From Phytoseiulus persimilis (taxonomy: Eukaryota; Arthropoda; Arachnida; Mesostigmata; Phytoseiidae), in the NCBI GenBank assembly GCA_037576195.1, contig CM075101.1, positions 37,200,001-37,264,000 on the forward strand: a stretch of DNA of 64,000 nucleotides, read 5' to 3'. Shown here piece after piece: positions 22,320 to 33,730 of the stretch. Made by a program: the position numbers and the translations under genes. The notes below the pieces were generated by a model that saw nothing but the letters and a program-made list of their open reading frames with translations, searched no databases and was not told the origin of the DNA. Every line of letters begins with the position of its first letter. Positions within the stretch are counted from its first letter, which is position 1.

Positions 22320-22835
22320 CATTTGAAGTGAGCACATTGTCCGCCGGAGCAGAACACAGATGAATCTTTCACGTTTTGGTTTAGTTCCTATCGGATGATT
22401 TTCTGAATCGCGCCGGGACTCCATGGACAGGTCGCAATATCGGCCAGCAATTCCACCGTTGCAAAAGCGGCGGACTCATTGTGCAATATAGATTCTTGGT
22501 TTGAAGGCTGGGGCAGTTACGACCGTGTCGTCAGAGAGAATTCCAAGCAGCCCGTGATCCTCGAGGTCATGGAACTCCTCTTGCCAAACATTTCCTCCGC
22601 CTAAAAATTATACGCTGAGGTCACATTTTTTTCAAGATGGCGCTTCTCCACCGGCCTGTACGCCTATTCCTCTCCAATTCTATAACAGCAGGCCGAAGGG
22701 GATATCTACTTCGAGTTCCGAGCTAGGCATGAAGAGTGTGACCGGGGTCTGGTCCGATTTATTGATTGAAGTGTTGCTGGAATCTCATTGGCTAGCTCCA
22801 ACGAGTCGGTTCTTCAACTTCATATTCATTCGCAG

Positions 22836-23179
22836 ATTGTCAGGCGAGCGTAAAAGGCCAACGCACTGCAATGATAACTTCCTCACTTTTCCGCTCTCCA
22901 TTTACGTGCGGAATCTGCATCCTCGTCAAACAGTGCATTGTGTGTGGGGTCTTGGAGCACCACGAGCTGAAGTATCCTTCTACGAAGTCTCCTTCGCGAG
23001 CCATGAGAGCGAATCTTTATCTGTTTCGACCACTTTCTGTTGGCTGTGGAGAGGTCGACAGTATCCCTCCACTGGCCTGGAGAACTCGCTCCCTTCGCGG
23101 GGGCTCGGAGTTAGGAATTTGGCTGATGTTTCTGAAGCTGTTCACAAATATTCATCATCATTCCAATGAGAGAAAATAG
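22836..23179 (+). CDS. Candidate terminal exon with a Cys/His-rich motif
   Basis: The acceptor catattcattcgcag ends at 22835. The phase-matched frame is open for 113 codons to TAG 23177-23179. It contains FTCGICILVKQCIVCG followed by LEHHELK, giving CxxC-x5-CxxC-x4-HH. This resembles a finger lead-in (FxCxxC) but not a canonical C2H2. It may be a degenerate or non-canonical zinc module. No AATAAA nearby. Confidence 0.4.
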
Positions 23180-23963
23180 GGAGGCATTGCACGGATAAAT
23201 GTCGATTTTCCGTCCCATTGGCCTGTCGTTCAGGCCTTGTGGCTCAACTCGGCAAGAACGAACTTTTGGAAGAAAGAGAGGAAGTATTTGCAAGGGCATT
23301 TACCTGGGAAGGACCGGCTCTGACCTGTTTACGAATGTCGCTCTCTCGGAATACGTTCAGGGAACATCGTGACGTGACTACCGGCTGTAGTTTCCCCAAA
23401 CTCCATCTATTCTGATAAGCGCTCTGCACACAAAACTAGATATGAGCAGGAGCAATGATCTCATTTGAATATGGGTAGGATTGTTGATTCTGATAAGTTT
23501 CCTCGGAGCTCCTTCCTCAGTCCCATCCGTGGTTTTTGCTCGGTATGAGAACAACTCCGTGACATCGCACAGTTCGGTTCCGCGGCACTGCCAAACTATT
23601 TTCGTCGTTGTCATCGAGGGAGTCGTTTGCAGTTCCAGGAAGGTGGCCTCTACGGCATGCCTCGATCGAGCGAAACTGTTATGAAACTCGACACGTACAC
23701 TAAAGATTGTATGAGTTGTTCTCGACCTAGTTAGCGATCGGTCTGAGCAAGGGATTCCATTTAGATAGGTACGCAGAAATTACGAAAGGTTGCTCTTCGG
23801 GAAACCGCGGAGTAGTTCTGTACCTCACCAGGCTCGAGGCGAACTAGCGCTAGATGCGCGACACGATCCACGAGCCGCAATTTCGCATATTATCATACGT
23901 TTGACACAGTTTCAAAATATACTGTAAAAGTTATGAACCCTCGATCATTTCGTTTTCCTTCAG
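23180..23963 (+). other. Stretch between cassettes, nothing recognised
   Basis: Only short frames without motifs on either strand. Confidence 0.4.
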
Positions 23964-24043
23964 ATTCTCGCTGGTTTGCGACGAATGTTTGTATACGACG
24001 GCATCCAATCAGAGATATTCATGGTTGTTTTGATTTTTCCTGA
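23964..24043 (+). CDS. Candidate short terminal exon without zinc finger
   Basis: The acceptor catttcgttttccttcag ends at 23963. A phase-matched frame of 25 codons ends at TGA 24041-24043; AATAAA is at about 24,152. No domain. Confidence 0.33.
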
Positions 24044-24516
24044 CTGCTCGTTATCCCATTCCAGATTGCAGTCCCAGAAATCGAGTCGGGAAAGCAGAAT
24101 GAGTCGAGCTCGGAGCTCCAAAGTGGCTAATGATATCACGAGGACTGAATAGAATAAAACTCCAAAAGGAGTAGTGGATGGACTCATTTCCGTTGATCGT
24201 CGTTTTCTAGGCAAAGAGGGATTTCAACTAACAGATGTTCGTGTGAAGTGAGGAGTGCATTCCCACGTTAATGGGATAACATTGTAGTGAGCGCGAGTCA
24301 TGAAATCCCGTTTTGTGATATACTTGCTGTGTCATCTCCCGATCCAAGAAACCCGCGTGAAACATCCGTCCTCCGAGGAAGGGTAAGTTTTACGCGGACG
24401 CTGATACCGTTTCAGCTCCCTGTCTCCATGCATCCTTCCGCGAATCTCTCCTGCGATTGTCGTTCGTGTTCGGCTCTGTTCACTCGGGCGCTAAACTGGA
24501 ACCATTCGAATTACAG

Positions 24517-25157
24517 AGCACGATCTCATGAAGGAGCTGGAAGAAAAAGTTAGGGAGTATGCAGAGAAACTTCCGTCCTCGATTTCCCGTGCGAGCCCTC
24601 TAGAATCACCCACTCAGCCTATTCGTCTCTCGCCTCTCGCGGACTTCGACCTCGAGATACCTTCCCTGCAAGAGCCCGATGAGGCAGAACCTCCTTCACT
24701 GGAAACGGACAACACCAAAACTACTGGCTCCTTGAGGATCATTCATCCAACGGACACCGATGCCAATCTCCCCACGTGCTCATGGAGTACGTCAACACCT
24801 GAAGCCCAAGTTGTAGATTTCCTGCCGGGGGGAATGAACGCAGAGCAACAAGCGTTGGTTAGAAGTGTTCTACCCTCCGATTTGGGTAAAACGGTTTGCG
24901 AGTTTTGCGCGAAAGACTTCGTTTATCCGGCGCGTCTCTTACGCCACAGGAGGATTCATACCGGCGAGAGGCCGTACAAATGTGAATTCTGCCCGAAATG
25001 CTTCACTCAGAAAATTCATTTGGTGCTGCACACCAGAACTCACACCGGAGAGAAACCATTCAAATGTAGCCATTGCCCGTACGCCGCGAGCGACATGTCC
25101 TCCTTGAAGAAGCATGCGACAAAGCACGCATCGAAAGCGGCTCCTGCAAATCTGTGA
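24517..25157 (+). CDS. Alternative terminal exon with three C2H2 fingers and a long acidic spacer
   Basis: The acceptor accattcgaattacag ends at 24516. The frame encodes about 213 residues. The first 120 or so are acidic and Ser/Pro/Thr-rich (LQEPDEAEPPSLE) with a short helical start (KELEEKVREYAEKL), then VCEFC...HRRIH, YKCEFC...HTRTH and FKCSHC...HATKH joined by canonical TGERPY and TGEKPF linkers. Stop TGA is at 25155-25157 and AATAAA at 25251-25256. The TGEKP linkers suggest tandem major-groove binding. Confidence 0.88.
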
Positions 25158-25680
25158 TGATAACCCTGGAGGAATCGAAGAGGGCATCTCGCGTGCCCTA
25201 GATATCGAATTTCGCCGATTGCGGATGGCAAACCGGCTGTTTTGTTCACGAATAAATATTCTCGAATCAGGACAGTTGGAATCCTTCAGCTTGATTCTCA
25301 GTCGCGACACGAGCCGCCGGTATTGATTCTCAGAAAGCACGATACATACCATCAATTTACCGTCCTTGCGACCGGTATGTAAAGCGATCCGAGCGCCCTC
25401 AGCTTCGTCAAAGGGCAGCGTTCTCACCGAGAATGGTTCTCTTTTATCTTTTGAGGTTGAACCCGTAAGTTCCGTGTGCCAGATGGTTCAAGAGTGGGAA
25501 CGGATTTTGGGTTATTGAGTTTATACGGAAGCTACCTAATTGGAGAATCAAGTCCTGGAAGCAGCTCCCGGAGACAATACCTCAATTTCTTTGTTTTCTA
25601 GTCTTAATCTCTTCATTCTGGCGTCGTTTGATGTATATCTCCTTTGAACCAGGACCATCTGACCAGAGTTCTCTTTGCAG

Positions 25681-25757
25681 GTGAAAACGAACACCCAAAC
25701 CGAGCTTCCCGACAACAAACTTCAGTTGCTGATGACACCTACGAGCCGTGTAAATAA
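25681..25757 (+). CDS. Candidate short terminal exon, stop inside AATAAA
   Basis: The acceptor gagttctctttgcag ends at 25680. A phase-matched frame of 24 codons, polar and Gln-containing, ends with TAA 25755-25757 within AATAAA 25753-25758. Confidence 0.42.
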
Positions 25758-25988
25758 ATGCGCGTTCTTCGCATACTAGAACCGTTTTGTAGGAATGAAC
25801 AGTTATTGGAGTCAACCATCATGAGCTGGTGGCTGTCTTCACCTGGTTTTACTAATTCGAATGACTGGGTGATGGTCTCCGTTTTCCCGTGGGCGGTGAC
25901 GGCGGGCGAACGCGGAAAATGGGAGCCCTGGGGAACAAATCATTGCAACAGGGCAAACTCCTAAGTACTGAAAATAGAAATCTTACAG

Positions 25989-26647
25989 CAACAAGATCAT
26001 TGTACGAGTTCGGAGATCCTACGTCTGCGGAAGAAGAAGATGATCCGGATGAGGCTCGGGAAGCTTCCTGTTCATCCGCAAGACCGAGGAGATCTGCTCG
26101 CCAGCTAAAGACTCTCTTGCTGTCGTCATCAGATACGGAGGAAGACAATTCTCAAGAATATCAATGCGAAAAATGTTGTTTCCGAACCTGCAAAAGAGGT
26201 GAAATGCGCGAACATGAGCTCGAACACGAGAAACCCTACCAATGCCACATATGTGGCGTGCGTCTCAAGAAGCAGACGTTCCTTAATCAGCATCTCACGA
26301 TCCATACGGGCGAACGCAACTACAAATGCGAAGTGTGCGGACTTGCGTTTAGAACATCGAGCAATCTGAAAGGACACATGGAGGTTCATAACGATACGAA
26401 AAAGTTCAAATGCAACCGCTGTGAAGCTACGTTCGCTCAGGAAAGATATTTGAAGAAACACATGAAAACCCATTCGACCGCAAAGCCTTTCTCTTGCATT
26501 GTTTGCGCCTACAGAGCGCGGACGAGTTACGACTTGAAGGAGCACATGTGGGTTCATTCTTCCGTGAAGCCGCACAAGTGCTCCAAATGCGATGCGAGTT
26601 TCAGCCGACGGAACTACCTCGAGAACCATATCTCTAAGAACCATTGA
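25989..26647 (+). CDS. Alternative terminal exon with six C2H2 fingers
   Basis: The acceptor agaaatcttacag ends at 25988 in the shared phase. A very acidic spacer (AEEEDDPDEARE) and an Arg/Ser stretch precede six fingers: YQCEKC, YQCHIC, YKCEVC, FKCNRC, FSCIVC and HKCSKC. Linkers vary (HEKPYQ, TGERNY, DTKKFK, TAKPFS, SVKPHK). The last finger ends HISKNH at the TGA stop. This is the most finger-rich tail and looks more like CTCF- or ZFX-type arrays than the usual two-finger lola tail. An ATG at 25889 lies upstream of the acceptor, so an independent start cannot be excluded. Confidence 0.85.
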
Positions 26648-27125
26648 CGGCTCGACTTTGATTCAACGGACAGCAGAGTCGCCGTGAGATCGCGGGTTAT
26701 GTGTGTGTTGTAGTGTATGTGTGCGAGGGTCATAATCACAAAGTGTACTCATCGTGGCCTTTGTTCCGCCGCTTGTCTTCTGAAGCCTTGTGCACATCAT
26801 AGGACGGTCCGATTCGGATGGGTGACCTCGAACGGATCAGCTTGGATAGGTACATCAGTTGATGGCATCCCATCCTCCGTTGCAAGCGAATGATTCACGC
26901 AGGTGAATCTCGTCAGATAGTCTCTGATTCAGCGGTCTGTCGGGACTCATCGGCTTCACCGTCATTCGTAATGGCTCATCTCAGGAGATCAACTTGATTC
27001 CCAGTGAAAGTTTCTTGCGTATTGCAGGGGACGAAGTACCTCATCTGTGCTTCCCATAACACACACACACACACTGATACTCACATTTTTCTCGCAAGCC
27101 TTGCGCGGAAAAATGATCAATCCCA
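26648..27125 (+). other. Stretch between cassettes with a CA microsatellite
   Basis: (CA)n at about 27,059-27,076. An acceptor-like site (tgcgtattgcag, ending 27027) opens nine codons in the shared phase. No domain. Confidence 0.4.
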
Positions 27126-27700
27126 ATGTACAGGATGGTCATCGTAAGTCGGGAACTTTCTCACTCTCCCTCCTTTTGCTCATAATTCGGTGAAAAATCA
27201 TCCGACCCTGGATTTTTCTTGGCGTTCGATATCTGGAAGGATTGCGCAGCTTTTTCTCCTCGATTCTCCGTAAGAAGTTTGATTTTGTAAATCGACTCGA
27301 AGATTGCCTTTTTTTATTTTCAACCTTCCTCAAAGAAGTGATCGACAAACTTCTGAAGTCGGCCGACAGATCCCGAGCTAGAAATTTGGAGTTGCCGGGC
27401 GTTTGAGCAGCCTCCTATCCTGCGTCGACCTTGGCACTTCCGGATTCGATCGGCCGACTTCAGAAGTTTGTCAATCAGTCTTTTGAGAAGAAATGAAAAT
27501 AAAAACGGCAATCTTTGAGCCGGTTTACAGAATTCAGTTCTTTGCCGATCCACGAAAATCTGAGGAGAAAAAGACGCGCTGTCCATCCAGCCATCGAACG
27601 CCAGAAAAAAATCCAAGATCGGATGATTTTCCACCGAGCAATGAGCAAAATAAGAGAAAGTAAGAAAGTTCCCGACTTACGATGACCACCCTGTGCATCG
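27126..27700. repeat. Long imperfect inverted repeat (fold-back)
   Basis: The left arm (about 27,126-27,366) and right arm (about 27,450-27,700) are imperfect reverse complements around a loop of about 83 nt. The inner 23 bp pair perfectly (27344-27366 with 27450-27472) and the outer ends match again (GGTCATCGTAAGTCGGGAAC near 27,135; its complement near 27,670). No clear target duplication and no coding potential. It could be a fold-back transposon or, if transcribed within introns, a long hairpin RNA. Confidence 0.8.
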
Positions 27701-28499
27701 ATTCGGGCCAGGCATCAGAGGCCATTGCTGGCAGTTTTGTGCCAAATTTTTGATACCTAAAGCTGAGAGCTTCCGTGCCAACACCTGTGTCTGAGCGTCC
27801 CCTTGTATCCAGCCAGCGACATGTTCAATAAATGCTCATCAGTGTTGTGCAGAGCCATGGTTTTGCTCCGATTCGTTTATTCTGATTGAGCCTTGAGCGT
27901 AACGTGTAAAAGTCTCCCTCTATTCAGATGTTCCATGTCTCTCCCGCAGACGTAACCTGAAAGATCAATGATGAACTTATACTCAAAATGAACAGCTCAT
28001 GCATTCCTATCAAGTCAGCATTTTTCAGACGATCGTCGAACCACCGTTACTCGAAACGGCATTTCTGACGTTTCGCTCCAATGCTGCGATGCAAAAGAGT
28101 CGACCATTTCGACCTGCGCAAGCCGATGAAGCGTTGGTTTGAGAATTTACGAGCTCTTGTCGAACGAAGGAATCTCTGAAGCTTCCGAAGGGATAGGAGC
28201 GAGGTTTATAGCCGACATCCAACTTTCCCAGTGCACAGTATGTGACCAACGCAACTTTTCTGTGAATTATCGCATCCAGCGAAGTCATCCAGGAACACCG
28301 CTCTTAGGAAGAGAAAAACGGACGAATAAGGCGGTCCCATTGTTACAACATTGGTGTTCATCCCCTTGCCTCAGTACATGCTTACCCGTAACGATCAGAG
28401 GCCATGAGGAGCGGCTGCCCATCTAGGTTGCCTCAATCGCCCACGGACTCCGATCCCCTGCTTTGCTTCTCGTCTTGTGTTCGCATAGTCATCCTCAGA

Positions 28500-28531
28500 A
28501 GTGCTTATACTCCCTCGTTTCTTTGGATAGT
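28500..28531 (+). CDS. Candidate very short terminal exon
   Basis: The acceptor catagtcatcctcag ends at 28499. Nine phase-matched codons end at TAG 28529-28531; AATAAA at 28555-28560. Too short to judge on composition. Confidence 0.25.
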
Positions 28532-28895
28532 TTCACGGTGTGCATATTTCTTAGAATAAAGAAAAACACCATGTTTGTTTTCCTTGGAGCCCGCATTTGG
28601 AAGGTGTCTTTGCTGACATCGATATCTGATAGAATCTACGAGTTTGAACGATGAACGTCTCCTCAGTTAGATTTTTGTCGATCTATCAGACTTGGAGGAA
28701 CCCCTGAAAACGCCGACACTGCTTTACCGATTTCACAAGCTCGTACCCGGAATGCTGCTTCTGATAGCCGAATTTCCTTGCCTGATTTTGGATGCATCTT
28801 CTTAGCACTCAAATTTGCATTCGGAGAGATCTATCCATACTATTTTCCGCGCGGAACTGCCACGCGTTTCACTAATACTTGCATTGTTCTTGTAG

Positions 28896-29375
28896 AAATG
28901 ATGAAAGAAAATTTGTGTTTTGGTCAATTCGGAGATGCGAATGCAAACATCATCGAGAGTCCCGCCCAGAGTCCACAGAATGGCGCACGCAGAGAGAAGA
29001 GATTCTCTTGTAGATTCTGCGAGTACACTTCAGCTAATGGCTCACACGTGAAGAGGCACGAGCTCCGTCATACGGGTATGTTCGACCAAGTTTTCCCCGA
29101 GTTCAACCCCTGCTCCTTCTCTGGGGATAACTTCCGCATGAATGAATTTCCTCAGCTCAGCTCCAAAAGTTTCATTTGGGATTGCAGGCAGAGAGCCACA
29201 CTACTGTCGGTATTGTGGCAAAGCGATCGCGAGAAAAGATGACCTCAAGAGGCATGAACGAACCCATGAGCGCAAGTTCACGTGTCCCATGTGCACATGT
29301 GGTTACGATACTCAAGAGCTACTGTTCGACCACCTCTTAGTGCGACACAAAGTATTCCAAACTTCGAAGCGCTGA
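28896..29375 (+). CDS. Split alternative terminal exon with three C2H2 fingers
   Basis: The acceptor gcattgttcttgtag ends at 28895. Part one is 28896-29075, a 112-nt intron runs 29076-29187 (GTATGT to TTGCAG), and part two is 29188-29375. The intron splits the Gly codon of the linker after finger 1 (FSCRFC...HELRHTG). Part two holds HYCRYC...HERTH and FTCPMC...HLLVRH. Stop TGA is at 29373-29375, AATAAA at 29510-29515. The open frame starting at 28778 lies upstream of the acceptor. Confidence 0.86.
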
Positions 29376-30123
29376 GCGGTGGCCAACTGGTATTGCCAAA
29401 TATTGATCTCTCTTCACGTCGAAGATTTATTCACGTCCGGAACCAAACGTTTACATTGAAGTCGGTTTCAGTTTCCCAAACTATTCCATCCCGGATTTCT
29501 AACACTCGTAATAAATCCGTTCCTGTGGCTTCAATATCACTAAGTTCGAGTTTTCCTTAAGTTTGCATGGTTTGATCGGTCCCGGATCTCCTTTCGTATC
29601 CTCAATGATCGAAGTGTTGCATCAATTCCCATTCTGATTCTTTGCTGATTCTGCGAAGGTGCAAGTGAGTTTCTCCCTGAGCCTCCAACAGGTACCAACC
29701 GTGGCGTCATGCCGTGAATCGGGCACGCTTCCCAGGTCGGTAGTCACTGGGTAGGAGGACATGTATTTTGGAACGTGTTTGTGTTCGAAACGGATTGACC
29801 TCAATGCTGATCCAACACGAAATATCTGTCGGAGCACAAGAAAGACTCAGAAAATGACTTGCGCTATCGGAGTTCTCAATGGCGCCCCATTGACACCAGA
29901 GACCAATGTTCCTGGGACGAATCGATCATGAGCGAAAAGCCAAGAAACTTACGATTCTTGTCCACCTTGGAGATCAACAGTCCCACTGATGTAGCAACTC
30001 CATTGTTGTGGTCACCGATTTCGATTCTTGACCTCAAATCTCTCTCTCTCTCTCTGGAGCTCCATTGATTGACTGGTTGTATAGGTTTGGGCTCATCGAT
30101 GCTCACTGATTTCTCTCTTGCAG

Positions 30124-30164
30124 ACCTCATCTCCGGACCGCTACTAAGAGTACATCAATCTTGA
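30124..30164 (+). CDS. Candidate short terminal exon
   Basis: A strong acceptor (tgatttctctcttgcag) ends at 30123. Twelve phase-matched codons end with TGA 30162-30164; AATAAA at 30221-30226. No domain. Confidence 0.35.
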
Positions 30165-30380
30165 GAATCCACTGTGTACAGCTGAAACTTATGATATAAA
30201 TACTTTTTCGGAATACTTGGAATAAACAGAAGTCGTATCTGTCTGTCACCCAGATCGATACAAAACTCGACCTGTCAATTTAGCCCATATACGTGCTGAT
30301 AATCCTAGGAATCGAGATGGCGAGGGCTCGCTGCCGATGGTGCATTGAAAAAACTCTAAGGCTCGTTATCATCCAACCAG

Positions 30381-30829
30381 ATCTCCGAAGAATCGTTTTG
30401 AGAACCGAGGAAGTGGACGAAGAAGAGGACGAAGACGAATTCGACTATGCTGGCTCAAAGTCTGGGAGCAGTCGCAAGCAGAAGAACGTGAAATATTTTT
30501 GCCCCATCTGCAATTACAAGAGTCGCTATGGCTCGAATATGAGACGCCACATTCGTTCGCATACAGGTAAATGAGACGAGGGCTGTCGACATCTTCCGAA
30601 AATCTTAGGTCCTGCTCTCCAAACGGCAGCTCCGGCGAAGGAGTTCATTAACTCTGTACTCGCTCCCTTCCTAGGTGAGAAGCCCTACACGTGCCGGTAC
30701 TGCGGCAAACGTCTGAAGCAGCACCTCAAGCGGCACGAGATGGCCTGTTCCTTGACAATGGCCATGGCGAAGGAACTCGAGGACGAGAGAATCGGCTTCC
30801 AGAGCGATTCAGTTACGAATCTCATGTGA
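30381..30829 (+). CDS. Split alternative terminal exon with C2H2 and C2HC fingers
   Basis: The acceptor gttatcatccaaccag ends at 30380; an alternative in-phase site ends at 30308. Part one 30381-30566 has a very acidic spacer (EEVDEEEDEDEFDY) and finger YFCPIC...HIRSH. A 108-nt intron (30567-30674) splits the linker Gly codon. Part two 30675-30829 begins GEKPYTCRYC and ends the second module with HEMAC. That module has ten residues between its second Cys and His, shorter than usual. An acidic helix-like tail follows to TGA 30827-30829. Confidence 0.83.
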
Positions 30830-31465
30830 GCTCAGTTGACCTTTTTCTCTCGACCACCGAATTCCATCGAAGTGGTCATTTGATCAAGAATCTAACATGT
30901 TTGATCATTCCGTCGACGAGTTCCACAAAACCCATAGGGGCGAATGAGATAATAAGAGGGTCAGGGAACATCTGAAAGCTCCCTGATGAACAGACTCTCT
31001 AGTCATGCATGGATCTAGTGGGTAGTCGAAGAAGTACTCGATCGGAACATTTCACGAAAACCATATTCAAAGACGTCGAGTCCGAGTCCCTTATGATCTC
31101 ATCAGCTTTTCATGTGACTCAATGCGGACAGAGGAGAGATATGAGAACTCAGAAGCAAAGCGAATCGGAGTCGAAATATCGGTAGCGAAACTAATAGCAT
31201 TAATCGAGAGATTGACAGTAATAAAAATGATAAGTATTGTACTTTAGAATGAATAAACGGACGAAGTGTCTTGCTTTTGTCGACGATCCTCGAGTTTTCC
31301 TCGACACCGCCCAGCACAGAATCCAGGGCCGTGATGCCTCGTTGAACATTTGACAAGCTTTCTGCCATGCAGGAATTTCCAGAGCCCTAGACTTGGGGGG
31401 CAATCTGCGGGTGAAGAACATTCGAACGTTTCACGCACAGCTTTAATCCAAGTTCTATATTCCAG

Positions 31466-31483
31466 AGAATACTCTTACGGAAT
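31466..31483 (+). CDS. Candidate minimal terminal exon
   Basis: The acceptor agttctatattccag ends at 31465; five codons in the shared phase then TAG. AATAAA is at about 31,544. Weak because of size. Confidence 0.2.
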
Positions 31484-31655
31484 AGATTCCATTCTTAACT
31501 CGGATCGTTGAGGTGTGATTGTCTGCGCGATCAACTACTCATTGAATAAAGAAAACGTTTCTTGTGACAAAGATCATCATCGGAGATTGTTTGACGTGGG
31601 CTAGGTTGTACCTGATCGCTGACTGAACCTTAACGACACTGTGTTTCACTTCTAG

Positions 31656-31993
31656 CGGAATTAACAGGCTTCACTGGCTTTGAACAGGACGAACGAATGG
31701 TCCACTTCGAAAACCAGCAGGCTGAACCTCGTCTACAGGCTGCCTCGGTGTCCTCCGCAGTTGTTTCCGCACTGAGTTCAGCTCGGTATTCGTGTGGTTT
31801 TTGCAACTATTCCACAATCTACAAGGATACTCTGATAAAACACGAGCGTACACATACGGGGGATAAACCATTCCGATGCGCTATCTGCGGCTACGCAGCC
31901 AGTCAAAGGAACAACGTGCGGATCCACGCTGCACGCAAGCACGGAACCTTAGATTGTGTGTACGACGAACGTAAGGTCACGAAAGCGTTCTGA
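31656..31993 (+). CDS. Alternative terminal exon with two C2H2 fingers
   Basis: The acceptor gtgtttcacttctag ends at 31655. The open frame begins ELTGFTGFEQDE, followed by a Ser/Ala/Val spacer, YSCGFC...HERTH, a TGDKPF linker and FRCAIC...HAARKH. Stop TGA is at 31991-31993. The frame is continuous from acceptor to stop, which fixes the start well upstream of the first ATG. Confidence 0.87.
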
Positions 31994-32564
31994 CGCTGCA
32001 TTCCTAGATCGACGATGAGCTGAGTTGAGTCGCGCCGACGAGGAACTGGCCGGCGACATTGTTCATAAGCAGTAGGGGAAATCTCAAATACTGTACGTGC
32101 ACTTGTTACTTTCAATCGAAGGGTTCCTATCACCCTTTCTTCCTACTCAGGAAACGTGGTCCCAACTTTCTGATGAGAATCTCTGCAGATAAAGTCAGGG
32201 GTGAGGAATACAGGGGAGTGTTCGATTTCATTGGTCGAGTGAATTGAGGCCAGGACATTGTTAAGCGGACCTGATATCTCGATAGCCCACTGGAGGTCAA
32301 GGTTATTCACAGAATGGTCGATTCCTAGTCATCCTGTGCCAACAGTCGATCATCAACAGAACTGATCTCTGAATTTGCCAGAATGACCGATCCATTCCTT
32401 GGTACATCAAAAAGTTCTGCTCAAGTTTAGGTAGACCTTGTGAAATAATAATATTATTAATAATAATAAATAATATTCCGTTCGATAGTCGTCATCAAAT
32501 TTTAGTTCTCAAATCCAAACTGGCATCGCTATGTAGAGCTATTCTGACGACCCTATCCTTACAG
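31994..32564 (+). other. Stretch between cassettes with an AT-rich run
   Basis: An (AAT/ATT)n tract, partly palindromic, at about 32,444-32,477. No coding signal. Confidence 0.45.
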
Positions 32565-32657
32565 GACAGAGGAAAGCCAACAGCCGGACTTCCATTCAAC
32601 GGAGGATTAATTGTGGAGCTTCCATATCTGGCGATGAACTGTGCTCTCGGCAAATAA
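32565..32657 (+). CDS. Candidate terminal exon in phase 0, stop inside AATAAA
   Basis: The acceptor accctatccttacag ends at 32564. In phase 0 a 30-codon frame (KPTAGLPFNGGLIVELPY) closes with TAA inside AATAAA at about 32,654-32,659. In the shared phase it stays open past the signal. Belongs to the same class as 10469 and 21725. Confidence 0.3.
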   Translation, partial: DRGKPTAGLPFNGGLIVELPYLAMNCALGK

Positions 32658-32779
32658 ATGGAATATCCCGTCCTGCAAGAGGTTTCACCCACCGTAGCTC
32701 CCTGGAAACCGCATTGCTCCGTAATCCTGAGAGCGGGAATCCTGCAAGTGTTGATGTCGCGTGTTAATATTGATTTCAG

Positions 32780-33075
32780 ACCCTGTCAAGACTTTGCGAG
32801 ACCCTTCCATCGGTCATCGATGTGCTTACTGCCTGAAGCTTTACGCTACACGAAGAATCCTGGAGATTCACATCAATACAGTTCATTTGAAGCAGCGACC
32901 TTACCCATGCTGCGTCTGTCACCAAACATTCACACAACGAGGTACCTTGAACCGTCACCTGCGAATCCATACCGGGGAGAGATTCGAATGCGTGGATTGT
33001 GGAAGATCATACACCCAGAAGTTCGGTTTGCATATGCATCGCATGCGCGGACTCTGTCCAGGACGGACCGGCTGA
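32780..33075 (+). CDS. Alternative terminal exon with C2H2 and C2HC fingers
   Basis: The acceptor gttaatattgatttcag ends at 32779; AC completes the split codon. A short spacer (PVKTLRDPSIG) leads to HRCAYC...HINTVH, an LKQRPY linker, YPCCVC...HLRIH, a TGER linker and a C2HC finger FECVDC...HRMRGLC. Stop TGA is at 33073-33075. The LKQRPY linker is shared with the cassette at 357, suggesting common descent despite 32 kb separation. Confidence 0.87.
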
Positions 33076-33659
33076 TATTCCCGGGAGGCAACCCACTAAT
33101 CGACCTAAGAAACACCTCCGGGAAAAATTCATCGATTCGATGAAGCTGATGTGCCACTGGTCGTAAGCATTTACAAAGTAATCGATATGCTGTTTTCCGT
33201 TATCACCCGGAGGACATGCCGAATGTATACTGAATGTCGGTATCGTCACACAGACTACGAAGTTTGCACTCAGAACCCCGAAATGGGGGCTTCTTGTAGG
33301 TATTCATCCGAGAGTCATCTCAATTAGCGAACTAGTCCAGAGGACAACGTGTCAACAAGATCTTGAGATCTCCTGTCCAATGCGTGAGAATCATTGTCGG
33401 TGCTTTCAACGTCAATACGTTTGGGCCTCTTGGATTGATCTCAGAAACACGGATGGTCGTTGAAATCACGGAACTCAACAACCCCCTTTTTAGTGATCTC
33501 ATTCAGTGCAATGTTTTGTGTCGGAGGATTCAACCAAAGAAGTAATTCCTGCGCTCTTGAGGAAGGCGAGAAGAGTTGATATTTTTACGTTCATCCGTAT
33601 GATAACTTTCGTCGGTGATTGGCATTTGAGGTGAGAGAGACATGATTTGTGTACTTCAG
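33076..33659 (+). other. Stretch between cassettes, nothing recognised
   Basis: Short frames only. Confidence 0.4.
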
Positions 33660-33730
33660 CAGTGGAGTCGTCAGTCACCGAGGACTGCCCGAACTGGGAA
33701 CGCACGTATCTTGCGGAGCCTCTCGTATAA
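33660..33730 (+). CDS. Candidate short terminal exon with NAGNAG acceptor
   Basis: The acceptor gtgtacttcagcag allows exon starts at 33660 or 33663, both in the shared phase. About 22 acidic codons (VESSVTEDCPNWER) end at TAA 33728-33730; AATAAA is at about 33,833. No domain. Confidence 0.38.
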
